Assembly (NCBI GenBank): GCA_902773455.1
Contig: CACYEW010000223.1
Location: forward strand, 1-6,396
Reading direction: 5' to 3'
Length of the DNA stretch: 6,396 nt
Source: an uncultured Ruminococcus sp.
GTDB lineage: Bacteria > Bacillota > Clostridia > Oscillospirales > CAG-272
Shown: piece by piece, positions 1 through 6,396 of the stretch
Layout of the letters: the number at the start of each line of letters is the position of its first letter
Numbering within the stretch: the first letter of the stretch is position 1
Program-made: the position numbers and the translations under genes
The notes under the pieces: generated by a model
Told to the model about the DNA's origin: nothing
The model's database searches: none
The model's input: the letters and a program-made list of their open reading frames with translations, nothing else

Positions 1-1
1 C

Positions 2-1117
2 TCGCTTTCTTTTCTGTTTCAGATATTTTCCGTTCTCGTTATGGGAAGGATACGGAATACCAAAAAAACGGCGGTCGTTTTCCATACTGCGGCGCAGTTT
101 CTGTTTTCGTGCCTGTATCTGATCCCGTTTCTGCCGTTCGATAACGGGGCAAGGCGAATAATACTTATAATCTGCATACTCTCCGCGTATTTCGGCAACT
201 ATTTCGTGACGAATCTGATCTATAAATGGGGCAATTCCTTCGTCGATCCGCATAAACGCGCGAGCTTTTCCTCGACGAAGGAGATGGTATCGCTTTTCTC
301 CGGTATGATCGTATCGCTTTCGCTCGGCTACGCGATAGACAGACTTGACGAAAGCGGAGATATGACGAAGGGCTTTCTTTTATCGAGCGTGTGTATGTTC
401 GTTTTCTGCGCCGCGGATCTCATTTGTCTGCTCTGCATCAAAAACGAAAACAAAGCGGATAATACCGAAAAGCCGCCGAAGCTCTCCGAAATAATGAAAA
501 ACACGCTCGGCAATAAAGATTACGTCAATACCGTGATCCTCAAATGTCTCTGGTGGGGCGCGATCTATACGACGATCGGTTTTCTCGGCACCTATAAGCA
601 GGATGAGCTTTACTATACTCTCGGTCAGATACAGATAATAAACATAATCGGCTGTGCGGGCAGATTTGCGATATCGAAGCTTTTCGGCAGATTTTCCGAT
701 AAATTCGGCTTCGTGCGCGGCATACAGCTCGCGCTGACCGTCGCCGCCGCCGCGTTCGCCGCGAATATATTCACGTCGCCCGACGCGAGATGGCTCATCA
801 TCGTTTTCGTGATACTGTATAATATCAGTCAGGCGGGAACGTTTCAGAATATGATAAACATTTCATACGCCTTCGTCGACGTTAAATATTTCGTTCAGGC
901 GGCGGCGCTCAAGGACTGTATCGCCGGAGTTTTCGGCTTCCTCTGCGCTCTCGGCTCGGGCAAGCTGCTTTCGGTGATACAGTCGAACGGCAACACTGTC
1001 TTCGGCGTACACGTTTACGCTCAGCAGGTGCAGTCTCTTATATCGCTCATATTCGTTTTCGCCGCGCTCTTGTTCGCGCAGGTCGCTCTTTCGCACAAGA
1101 AAACGATGGTACAGTAA
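2..1117 (+). CDS. MFS transporter, 5'-truncated by the window edge
   Basis: This is a polytopic membrane protein resembling a major facilitator superfamily secondary transporter. The frame is open to the left edge, giving 371 residues. The first ATG (41) has no Shine-Dalgarno and follows a hydrophobic stretch in frame (FLFQIFSVLV), so it is not the start. Numbered from that Met, hydrophobic segments lie near 11-32, 39-61, 82-99, 111-133, 164-185, 195-214, 226-244, 250-267, 284-310 and 327-350. With the partial one before Met this gives about 11, so roughly TM1 is missing. A motif-A-like loop, GRFSDKFG (216-223), sits where the TM8-TM9 loop is expected, and a charged linker at about 134-160 fits the central cytoplasmic loop. 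The gene ends 30 bases before the ABC ATPase on the same strand with no visible terminator, so co-transcription is plausible. Substrate unknown. The fold call is good; assignment to a specific MFS family is not possible. Confidence 0.
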   Translation, partial: SLSFLFQIFSVLVMGRIRNTKKTAVVFHTAAQFLFSCLYLIPFLPFDNGARRIILIICILSAYFGNYFVTNLIYKWGNSFVDPHKRASFSSTKEMVSLFSGMIVSLSLGYAIDRLDESGDMTKGFLLSSVCMFVFCAADLICLLCIKNENKADNTEKPPKLSEIMKNTLGNKDYVNTVILKCLWWGAIYTTIGFLGTYKQDELYYTLGQIQIINIIGCAGRFAISKLFGRFSDKFGFVRGIQLALTVAAAAFAANIFTSPDARWLIIVFVILYNISQAGTFQNMINISYAFVDVKYFVQAAALKDCIAGVFGFLCALGSGKLLSVIQSNGNTVFGVHVYAQQVQSLISLIFVFAALLFAQVALSHKKTMVQ

Positions 1118-1131
1118 ATAAATACAGCAAA

Positions 1132-1143
1132 GAAAAGGCGGGG
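1132..1143 (+). promoter_or_regulatory. Ribosome binding site of the ABC ATPase gene
   Basis: A purine-rich AAAAGG followed by CGGGG lies just before the ATG at 1148. The AAGG core ends 9 bases upstream of the start. It is a weaker match than the sites of the downstream genes but supports this ATG. The 30-base gap after the MFS stop contains no convincing promoter or hairpin. Confidence 0.
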
Positions 1144-1147
1144 TTTT

Positions 1148-2263
1148 ATGAAAATTACGCTGGAACACCTTACGAAAAAATTCAGAAGCAAAAACAAGAA
1201 GGATCCGAACGACGTTATCGCGGTGAACGATTTCAGCTACGAGATACCCGAGGGCAAGCTGATAGGTCTGCTCGGGCCTTCCGGCTGCGGCAAAAGCACC
1301 GTGCTGAACCTTATCTGCGGCCTCGAAAAACCGACGTCGGGCAGGATCCTGTTCGACGGGGTCGACGTTTCGGACGTTGAACCGGAGCACCGCGGAATCG
1401 GTCTCGTGTTTCAGAACTACGCGCTTTATCCGCATCTGAACGTATATCAGAATATAATCTTTCCCCTGCAGAATCTTCGCGGGAAGGACAAGCTGCCGAA
1501 GGACGTCATGGATAAAAAGGTCATGGACGCGGCACGGCTCGTTCAGATAGAAAAATATCTCGAACGCCGCCCGGCGGAGCTTTCCGGCGGTCAGCAGCAG
1601 CGCGTTGCGATCGCGAGAGCGCTCGTGAAGATGCCGAAGGCGCTTCTGCTCGACGAACCGCTTTCCAACCTCGACGCCCGTCTCAGACTTCAGACGAGAG
1701 AAGAACTGCGCCGTATCCAGCGTGAAACGGGTATCACGACGATATTCGTTACCCACGACCAGGAGGAGGCGATGAGTATCTCCGATTACATACTCGTTAT
1801 GAATTCGGGCAGGCTCGACCAGTACGGGAAACCGCAGGACATATACGACGACCCGAAAAATCTGTTCGTCGCTAAATTCCTCGGCACGCCGCCGATAAAC
1901 GTTTTCGAAGGCAGTATAAAAAATAAAAAACTCGTGATCGGAGAAGAGGAGACGCTTGATTTCGACGCGCCCGACCGCGACGTCTGGGCGGGAATACGCC
2001 CGGAGGCAATGATACCCGACGACGCCGGCGCTTTCGGATGCGAGCTTGAACGAATTGAAGTCATGGGCAGAGATACGAGCGTCGTCTGCAGACATCCGCT
2101 CTGTCAGGCTCCGACGGTACGGGCGATAATAGCCGCCGAACAGGCTGTCGGCGTAAAGCCGCCGGTGGCGAGATTTACGCTCAAACCCTCGAAAGTGCTC
2201 GTCTTCGATAAGAACACCGAAGAGCGCATAAGACCGGGCGCGGAGGCGGAAGATGAAAAATAA
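1148..2263 (+). CDS. Carbohydrate ABC importer ATP-binding protein (MalK/UgpC/MsmK type)
   Basis: This is the cytoplasmic ATPase that powers a CUT1-type importer. All nucleotide-binding motifs are intact in 371 residues: Walker A GPSGCGKST (43-51), Q-loop Gln89 in FQNYALYPH, signature LSGGQ (145-149), Walker B ALLLDE (165-170, catalytic Glu170), D-loop SNLD (173-176) and switch His203 in THDQEEA. The region after about 235 contains FLGTPPINVFEG and GIRPE (282-286), hallmarks of the MalK-type C-terminal TOBE/regulatory domain, and the length is normal for this class. A short lysine-rich insertion (about residues 13-21, SKNKKDPND) follows the A-loop region. The gene overlaps the first permease by 11 bases. 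In many Bacillota one shared MsmX/MsmK ATPase serves several importers; here the ATPase is linked to its own permeases, so a dedicated role is likely. Family is very sure; substrate is not. Confidence 0.
   Translation: MKITLEHLTKKFRSKNKKDPNDVIAVNDFSYEIPEGKLIGLLGPSGCGKSTVLNLICGLEKPTSGRILFDGVDVSDVEPEHRGIGLVFQNYALYPHLNVYQNIIFPLQNLRGKDKLPKDVMDKKVMDAARLVQIEKYLERRPAELSGGQQQRVAIARALVKMPKALLLDEPLSNLDARLRLQTREELRRIQRETGITTIFVTHDQEEAMSISDYILVMNSGRLDQYGKPQDIYDDPKNLFVAKFLGTPPINVFEGSIKNKKLVIGEEETLDFDAPDRDVWAGIRPEAMIPDDAGAFGCELERIEVMGRDTSVVCRHPLCQAPTVRAIIAAEQAVGVKPPVARFTLKPSKVLVFDKNTEERIRPGAEAEDEK
2242..2246 (+). promoter_or_regulatory. Ribosome binding site of permease 1 inside the ATPase gene
   Basis: GGAGG lies 6 bases before the ATG at 2253, within the last codons of the ATPase gene. 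It fixes the start of permease 1 upstream of the ATPase stop codon, giving an 11-base overlap that indicates translational coupling. Confidence 0.
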
Positions 2264-3143
2264 GAACCTTAAAGCGTTTTTATACCTTCTGCCGGCGATA
2301 CTGTTTCTCGGAGTATTCATGGTATATCCTCTGATAGACGTTTTGGTCTATTCGTTCGAAGAGGGATACAACTCCGCTTCGCAGTCGTTTTTCGGCGTCG
2401 GCGCTTATAACTATTCTTACGTTCTGCACGATACGTATTTCCTGCAGGCGCTCAAAAACACGTTCATCATCGTTATAATCACGGTGCCGGTATCAACGCT
2501 GCTCGCGCTTCTGATCTCGCTCGGGCTGAGCTCGATCAAGCCGCTGCGCAATCTGTTTCAGACGGTGTATTTTCTGCCGTACGTGACGAACACTCTCGCC
2601 GTCGGTCTCGTTTTCATGATACTTTTCAAAAAGACGGCGTATACGGACGGTCTCGTCAATCTCGTGATAAAAGCGTTCGGCGCGGGACCGATAGATTTCA
2701 TCGACGGTCCGTACTGGGCTAAAATGTTCGTTATGTGCTTTTATACCGTATGGGTGGTTTTACCGTTCAAAATACTCATTCTCACGAGCGCTCTCGCTTC
2801 CGTGAAGGACGATTATTACAAAGCCGCCAAGATAGACGGCACGCCGAAATTCCGCGTCTTTACGAAGATCACTCTGCCGATGATCTCGCCGATGATATTC
2901 TATCTCGTGATAACCGGCTTTATCGGCGCTTTCAAAGCGTACAGCGACGAGGTCGCGATATTCGGCACGGATCTTAACGCCGCGGGTATGAATACGGTCG
3001 TCGGCTATATCTACGATATGCTCTACGGCGACAGCGGCGGATATCCGTCGTATGCGTCGGCGGCGGCGATCATTCTGTTTCTTATCGTTTTCACGGTCAC
3101 GGTCATAAATCTGATGATCAGCAAAAGAAAGACGGTTTATTGA
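2253..3143 (+). CDS. Sugar ABC transporter permease, MalF/UgpA type
   Basis: This is one of the two membrane subunits of the importer. The 296 residues contain six likely membrane helices: about 8-33, 67-92, 104-125, 156-178, 210-230 and 267-289. The cytoplasmic EAA loop that docks on the ATPase is clear at about 188-209, with the core AAKIDGT (191-197) and a following Phe...LP (FTKITLP). The N-terminal YLLPAILFLGVFMVYPL pattern is typical of the MalF/UgpA/LacF side of CUT1 transporters, in the short form without MalF's large extracellular insertion. It overlaps the ATPase gene by 11 bases and is followed 9 bases later by the partner permease. Substrate cannot be read from this subunit. Confidence in the family is high. 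Confidence 0.
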   Translation: MKNKNLKAFLYLLPAILFLGVFMVYPLIDVLVYSFEEGYNSASQSFFGVGAYNYSYVLHDTYFLQALKNTFIIVIITVPVSTLLALLISLGLSSIKPLRNLFQTVYFLPYVTNTLAVGLVFMILFKKTAYTDGLVNLVIKAFGAGPIDFIDGPYWAKMFVMCFYTVWVVLPFKILILTSALASVKDDYYKAAKIDGTPKFRVFTKITLPMISPMIFYLVITGFIGAFKAYSDEVAIFGTDLNAAGMNTVVGYIYDMLYGDSGGYPSYASAAAIILFLIVFTVTVINLMISKRKTVY

Positions 3144-3148
3144 GGTGA
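3142..3148 (+). promoter_or_regulatory. Ribosome binding site of permease 2 overlapping the permease 1 stop
   Basis: GAGGTGA shares bases with the TGA stop of permease 1 (3141-3143) and precedes the ATG at 3153; the GAGG core ends 7 bases upstream. This layout favours re-initiation by ribosomes finishing permease 1, helping to make the two membrane subunits in equal amounts. Confidence 0.
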
Positions 3149-3152
3149 CGGC

Positions 3153-4025
3153 ATGAATAACGGATCCGAATATATCAAGAAAAAACACGGTAAAGCCGGA
3201 GGGATCGTCCTGAAGGTGTTCGTTTATCTGATGCTCACCGTCTGGGCGCTGATCGTGCTTTTCCCGTTTTACTGGATGGTGCTCTCATCCTTCAAAAGCT
3301 ACAGCGCGTACAGCTCCGAGTTCACGCCTAAATTCATAGCCGAAAACCCCACGCTCCAAAACTATAAGGACGCGTTTACCGAGGTGCCTCTCGGCGGTTA
3401 TTTCATAAACACGGTTATATTTACCCTTATCACGACATTTTTGATGCTCGCGGTGACGATATTCGCCGCCTACGCTTTCGCACGGATAGATTTCAAAGGC
3501 AAGAATCTCGTGTTTTCGCTTTTTCTCGCGCTGATGATGATACCGAACGAGCTCGTCATAATAACTAACTTCGTTACGATAACCGACCTCGGGCTCCGCA
3601 ATACGTTTTCGGGTCTTATACTCCCGTCCGTAGCGAGCGTGTTCTATATCTATCTGCTCAAAGAGAATTTCGAGCAGATACCGGACGAGCTTTACCGCGC
3701 CGCAAAGGTCGACGGAACGTCGGATCTCAAGTATCTGTTCAAGGTGATGATACCCATCTGCAAGCCGACGATAGTCACGATAGTGATACTTAAGGTCATC
3801 GAATGCTGGAATTCGTACGTATGGCCGAGGCTCATCACCGACGACGAGGCTTATTTCCTCGTTTCAAACGGTATACAGGCGATACGCGAAAGCGGTTTCG
3901 GCCGTGAGAACGTACCTGCCATGATGGCGGCGGTCGTCGTGATATCGGTGCCTTTGATAGTTCTGTTCCTCATTTTCAGGAACAAGATAATGGAGGGCGT
4001 TTCGAGAGGAGGTACGAAGGGATGA
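3153..4025 (+). CDS. Sugar ABC transporter permease, MalG/UgpE type
   Basis: This is the second membrane subunit, expected to form a heterodimer with the product of 2253-3143. It has 290 residues, with likely helices near 19-43, 83-110, 116-140, 152-170, 205-223 and 256-277. The N-terminal FPFYWMVLSSFK pattern is typical of the MalG side. The EAA loop is at about 179-205, with the core AAKVDGT (183-189). The conserved WNSYVWP (219-225) after it corresponds to the Trp-Asn...Trp-Pro motif seen in MalG/UgpE proteins. It starts 9 bases after permease 1 and its TGA overlaps the ATG of the binding protein as ATGA. It is complete, with no sign of damage. Substrate unknown. Confidence 0.
   Translation: MNNGSEYIKKKHGKAGGIVLKVFVYLMLTVWALIVLFPFYWMVLSSFKSYSAYSSEFTPKFIAENPTLQNYKDAFTEVPLGGYFINTVIFTLITTFLMLAVTIFAAYAFARIDFKGKNLVFSLFLALMMIPNELVIITNFVTITDLGLRNTFSGLILPSVASVFYIYLLKENFEQIPDELYRAAKVDGTSDLKYLFKVMIPICKPTIVTIVILKVIECWNSYVWPRLITDDEAYFLVSNGIQAIRESGFGRENVPAMMAAVVVISVPLIVLFLIFRNKIMEGVSRGGTKG
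4007..4012 (+). promoter_or_regulatory. Strong ribosome binding site of the solute-binding protein
   Basis: A perfect AGGAGG sits 9 bases before the ATG at 4022, inside the last codons of permease 2. It is the strongest site in the importer operon and could raise binding-protein output above that of the permeases despite its last position. Confidence 0.
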
Positions 4026-5626
4026 AGAAGGCTTTATCCGTCATACTGCTTCTTCTCACGGTCTTATGCTCGGCGGCGCTCTCGTCCTGCCACGGCTCGC
4101 ACGGTATGAAAGAATTCGAAATACCCGAAAAATTCGACGAAACGAAGCAGTACGAGCTCGTATTCTGGGCGAAAAACGATACGAACAAAATACAGACCAG
4201 GGTCTACACAGACGCTATAGCCGCTTTTCAGGAGCTTTACCCGAACGTGAAAATAAAGCTCAGCCTGTACGCCGATTACGGCAGGATATATAACGACGTG
4301 ATAACGAATATCGCCACCGGTACGACCCCGGATATCTGTATCACGTACCCCGACCATATAGCGACGTATATGACGGGCGAAAATACGGTGGTAAAGCTCG
4401 ACGGCATATTCAACGACGAAAAGTACGGTTTGGGCGGCAGCGAGCTGAAATTCGACTCGCCGGAATTCGGCGAGCTCGTACCGCAGTTTATAGAGGAATG
4501 CAGGATAAGAGACGGTTACTACGCGATACCGTATATGCGCTCGACCGAGGCTTGCTATATAAACAAGACCTTCGTCGAAAGACTCGGGTACGAAATACCG
4601 GAGACGCTCACGTGGGACTTTATATGGGAGGTCTCCGAAAAAGCGCTTGAGAAAAACGAAGACGGCACGTATAAACTGAACGGCGGCAACGTGATGATCC
4701 CGTTCATTTATAAATCGACCGACAATATGATGATACAGTATCTGAAGCAGGCGGGAGCGGATTATTCAAACGCCGACGGAGATATACTGATATTCAACGA
4801 CAAAACGAAAGAGTTTCTCAAAACCGTCGCCTCGCATTCGAACGGAGCGTTCTCGACGTTCAAGATATCGAGCTACCCCGGCAATTTCTTCAACGCCGGC
4901 CAGTGTATTTTTGCGATAGACTCGACAGCCGGCGCCACGTGGATAGGCAGTAAGGCGACTCATCTCGACATACCGAAAGAAGACCTGATCGAATTTGAAA
5001 CCGTCGTAAAAATGATACCGCAGGTAAACCCGGACGAGCCGAAAATGATCTCTCAGGGACCGTCGCTCTGCGTATTCAACAAAAAGGATCCGCAGAGAGT
5101 GCTCGCCGCGTGGATGTTCGCGCAGTATCTTCTGACCGATAAGGTGCAGATAACCTACGCCGAAACGGAGGGCTACGTTCCAGTAACGCTCAAAGCGCAG
5201 AACACGCCGGAATACAGGGAATACCTTTCGCGGTCAGGCGAAGACAACGATCATTATTACAGCATAAAGATAGACGCGTCAAAGCTGCTCCTGCAAAACC
5301 GTCGGTATACGTTCACGACCCCGGTCTTCAACGGCTCCGCTTCGCTTCGCGACGCGGCGGGACAGCTTATCGAAAATACCGTCAAGTCGGTCAGAAGAAA
5401 AGAGACGATAGACGACGCGTATTTTACGAAGCTTTACAATAACGTAAAAGCGCTTTACCGTCTCGATCAGATCAACACCGGCGAGACAGCGATGCAGAAG
5501 GCGCTCGGCCCGCTGCCGAAAACGGCTGTGTTCCTTCTTACCGCGCTCGGAGTCGTATGGGCGCTGATCGCCGCCGGATTTATATGGCGTTACGTTCGCA
5601 AAAAGCGTTCAAACATAAAAAATTGA
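4022..5626 (+). CDS. Extracellular solute-binding protein (family 1), lipoprotein with an added C-terminal membrane helix
   Basis: This is the receptor subunit that captures substrate outside the cell and delivers it to the two permeases. The 534-residue protein starts with a lipoprotein signal: Lys2-Lys3, a hydrophobic core, then the lipobox LSSC with lipidated Cys23. The mature part matches family 1 (COG1653-like) binding proteins: ELVFWAK (45-51), AAFQELYPNVKI (67-78), GTTPDI (100-105), DGYYAIPYMRSTEACYINK (164-182), FDST-like FAIDSTAGA (297-305), and AAWMFAQYLL...EGYVPVT (362-389). Residues about 480-534 are unusual: after LGPLPK comes a hydrophobic helix (about 501-523) ending in YVRKKR, a stop-transfer pattern, so the protein appears anchored at both ends. 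At 534 residues it is longer than the usual 400-450. It overlaps permease 2 by ATGA and ends in three consecutive in-frame stops (TGA TAA TGA, 5624-5632). No neighbouring enzyme reveals the ligand. Confidence 0.
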   Translation: MKKALSVILLLLTVLCSAALSSCHGSHGMKEFEIPEKFDETKQYELVFWAKNDTNKIQTRVYTDAIAAFQELYPNVKIKLSLYADYGRIYNDVITNIATGTTPDICITYPDHIATYMTGENTVVKLDGIFNDEKYGLGGSELKFDSPEFGELVPQFIEECRIRDGYYAIPYMRSTEACYINKTFVERLGYEIPETLTWDFIWEVSEKALEKNEDGTYKLNGGNVMIPFIYKSTDNMMIQYLKQAGADYSNADGDILIFNDKTKEFLKTVASHSNGAFSTFKISSYPGNFFNAGQCIFAIDSTAGATWIGSKATHLDIPKEDLIEFETVVKMIPQVNPDEPKMISQGPSLCVFNKKDPQRVLAAWMFAQYLLTDKVQITYAETEGYVPVTLKAQNTPEYREYLSRSGEDNDHYYSIKIDASKLLLQNRRYTFTTPVFNGSASLRDAAGQLIENTVKSVRRKETIDDAYFTKLYNNVKALYRLDQINTGETAMQKALGPLPKTAVFLLTALGVVWALIAAGFIWRYVRKKRSNIKN

Positions 5627-5636
5627 TAATGACGCC

Positions 5637-5665
5637 TTGATTTGTTCATTACTATGTTCTATAAT
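5637..5665 (+). promoter_or_regulatory. Sigma-A type promoter for the lipoprotein gene
   Basis: TTGATT (5637-5642, four of six to TTGACA) is separated by exactly 17 bases from a perfect TATAAT (5660-5665). Transcription would start near 5672, leaving a roughly 30-base, A-rich, apparently unstructured leader. It begins 10 bases after the stop of the binding-protein gene, showing that the lipoprotein gene can be transcribed on its own. I see no intrinsic terminator between the two genes, so some read-through is possible. Confidence 0.
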
Positions 5666-5687
5666 ATCGTTGAAAACAAATAAACAT

Positions 5688-5693
5688 AAGGAG
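5688..5693 (+). promoter_or_regulatory. Strong ribosome binding site of the lipoprotein gene
   Basis: AAGGAG lies 8 bases before the ATG at 5702, in an otherwise A/T-rich leader. Sequence and spacing are near ideal and fix the start codon. Confidence 0.
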
Positions 5694-5701
5694 AAAATAT
5701 C

Positions 5702-6396
5702 ATGAAAAAAATTATTGCGGCAATACTTGTCATCACGTCCGTCGTGATCATGTGCGCCTGCACGTCCAAAGTTCAGCTTACGTCCTACGCACAGTTCAAA
5801 GCGGCTGCGGTCGAAACCGAAGTGACCGTCGAGACGTACGTTCAGGCAAAACAGTCCTGGTGGCAGGATAAGGCGACGATCTACACGCAGAACGAAGAAG
5901 GCGCGTACTTCCTCTATGAAATGCCCTGCAGCAAAGATGATTACGATAAACTCACCGAAGGCACGAAGATCAGAGTCACCGGTCACAAAGCCGAATGGTC
6001 GGGCGAAGTCGAAATTTCCGACATTTCCAAATTTGAGATCATCAAAGGCAGCTACGTAGCTCCCGTTACCGACGTTACCGGCGTTCTCGGCACCGACAAA
6101 CTTGCCGATTACATGAATATGAAGGTCGCTTTCAAAGGCATGACCGTTGAAGCTTACGACGATACCGGCGCCGCTTTCGCGTATAAGGATACCGAAGGCA
6201 AGACCGACGACCTTTATTTCAAAGTCTCCAAAGACGGTAAGACCTACGGCTTCTGCGTTGAGTTCTACCTCTGCGGCAAAGATACCGACGTTTACAAGGC
6301 TGTCGAAGCTCTTAAAGTGGGCGACAAGATCGACCTCGAAGGCTTCCTCTACTGGTACAACGGCGCCAACCCGCACATCACCTCCGTCAAAGCCGC
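5702..6396 (+). CDS. Secreted lipoprotein with two OB-fold-like repeats, function unknown, 3'-truncated by the window edge
   Basis: The frame opens at an ATG with an ideal ribosome binding site and stays open to the right edge (231 full codons). Residues 1-20 form a lipoprotein signal (MKKIIAAILV..., then MCAC with Cys20 as the likely lipidated residue), so it should be attached to the outer face of the membrane. The mature protein looks like two related beta-rich halves. Both contain Tyr, then L-x-x-G-x-K-I-x-[V/L]-x-G: Leu84-Gly94 and Leu204-Gly214. This strand pattern suggests OB-fold-like domains, an inference from pattern only. Notable residues are Trp53-Trp54, YWYNGANPH (218-226), and Cys76, Cys185 and Cys191. 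The second repeat seems nearly finished at the edge, so few residues are probably missing. Codon use differs from the upstream genes (1 of 13 Ile codons is ATA) and resembles a highly expressed gene. I recall similar lipoproteins in gut Clostridia but know no function. Confidence 0.
   Translation, partial: MKKIIAAILVITSVVIMCACTSKVQLTSYAQFKAAAVETEVTVETYVQAKQSWWQDKATIYTQNEEGAYFLYEMPCSKDDYDKLTEGTKIRVTGHKAEWSGEVEISDISKFEIIKGSYVAPVTDVTGVLGTDKLADYMNMKVAFKGMTVEAYDDTGAAFAYKDTEGKTDDLYFKVSKDGKTYGFCVEFYLCGKDTDVYKAVEALKVGDKIDLEGFLYWYNGANPHITSVKA

Noticed and set aside
41..43. ATG at 41 as the start of the MFS gene
   Set aside because: No Shine-Dalgarno precedes it and the upstream frame is open and hydrophobic, like the end of a transmembrane helix, so the gene begins left of the window.
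863..2320. Long minus-strand open frame of 485 codons
   Set aside because: It lies opposite the intact ABC ATPase and the MFS 3' end, is very rich in Arg and aromatic residues without any recognisable domain, and is explained by the codon pattern of the + strand genes.
2760..3188. Minus-strand open frame of 142 codons opposite permease 1
   Set aside because: Composition is Arg/Asp/His-rich with no domain, and it overlaps clear EAA-motif permease coding sequence.
5444..5458. Near-palindrome GTAAAAGCGCTTTAC resembling an operator or CRE site
   Set aside because: It is imperfect, misses key CRE bases and lies inside conserved coding sequence of the binding protein, far from a promoter.
5600..5615. 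Possible catabolite response element around AAAAAGCGTTCAAA upstream of the lipoprotein promoter
   Set aside because: It lacks the conserved TG and the final C of the CRE consensus and encodes the basic C-terminal tail of the binding protein.
5609..6376. Minus-strand open frame of 255 codons
   Set aside because: It is antisense to the lipoprotein gene, which has a promoter, a ribosome binding site, a signal peptide and biased codons on the + strand. The antisense protein is a low-complexity Val/Phe/Gly/Ala sequence with no family pattern.

Overview
The window is from a mid-GC bacterial chromosome with strong AGGAGG/GAGGTGA-type ribosome binding sites, a sigma-A type promoter, lipobox signal peptides and heavy use of ATA for Ile in most genes. 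This fits an uncultured anaerobic Clostridia-type Bacillota, perhaps from the gut. That placement is inference from style, not from a marker gene. All genes lie on the + strand; the long minus-strand reading frames are shadows.

Positions 1-1117 hold the 3' part of a major facilitator superfamily (MFS) transporter gene whose start lies outside the window. After a 30-base gap, positions 1148-5626 carry a complete carbohydrate-type (CUT1/MalFGK-like) ABC importer in the order ATPase, first permease, second permease, solute-binding protein. The last three starts are tightly packed: an 11-base overlap, then a 9-base gap with the Shine-Dalgarno across the stop codon, then a 4-base ATGA overlap. The set is almost certainly one translationally coupled operon, possibly including the MFS gene. 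No glycoside hydrolase or regulator is present, so the substrate cannot be named; a sugar, oligosaccharide or glycerophosphate-like compound is the family expectation.

The solute-binding protein is the odd member. It has an N-terminal lipobox and also a C-terminal hydrophobic helix followed by basic residues, so it appears to be anchored at both ends. It is also the last gene of the importer, whereas binding proteins are commonly first.

A 75-base intergenic gap (5627-5701) holds a clear promoter (TTGATT-17-TATAAT) and a strong ribosome binding site for a separate gene that runs off the window at 6396. It encodes a secreted lipoprotein with two related OB-fold-like halves. Its codon use (ATC/ATT rather than ATA, C-ending codons) differs sharply from the importer genes and, with the promoter, suggests high expression. 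I see no RNA genes, mobile elements, CRISPR arrays or large repeats. The most interesting leads are the doubly anchored binding protein and the uncharacterised, apparently highly expressed tandem-domain lipoprotein; neither proves a new system.

[Format note: the original answer gave no confidence values; each feature's confidence of 0 is a placeholder required by the schema, not an estimate.]
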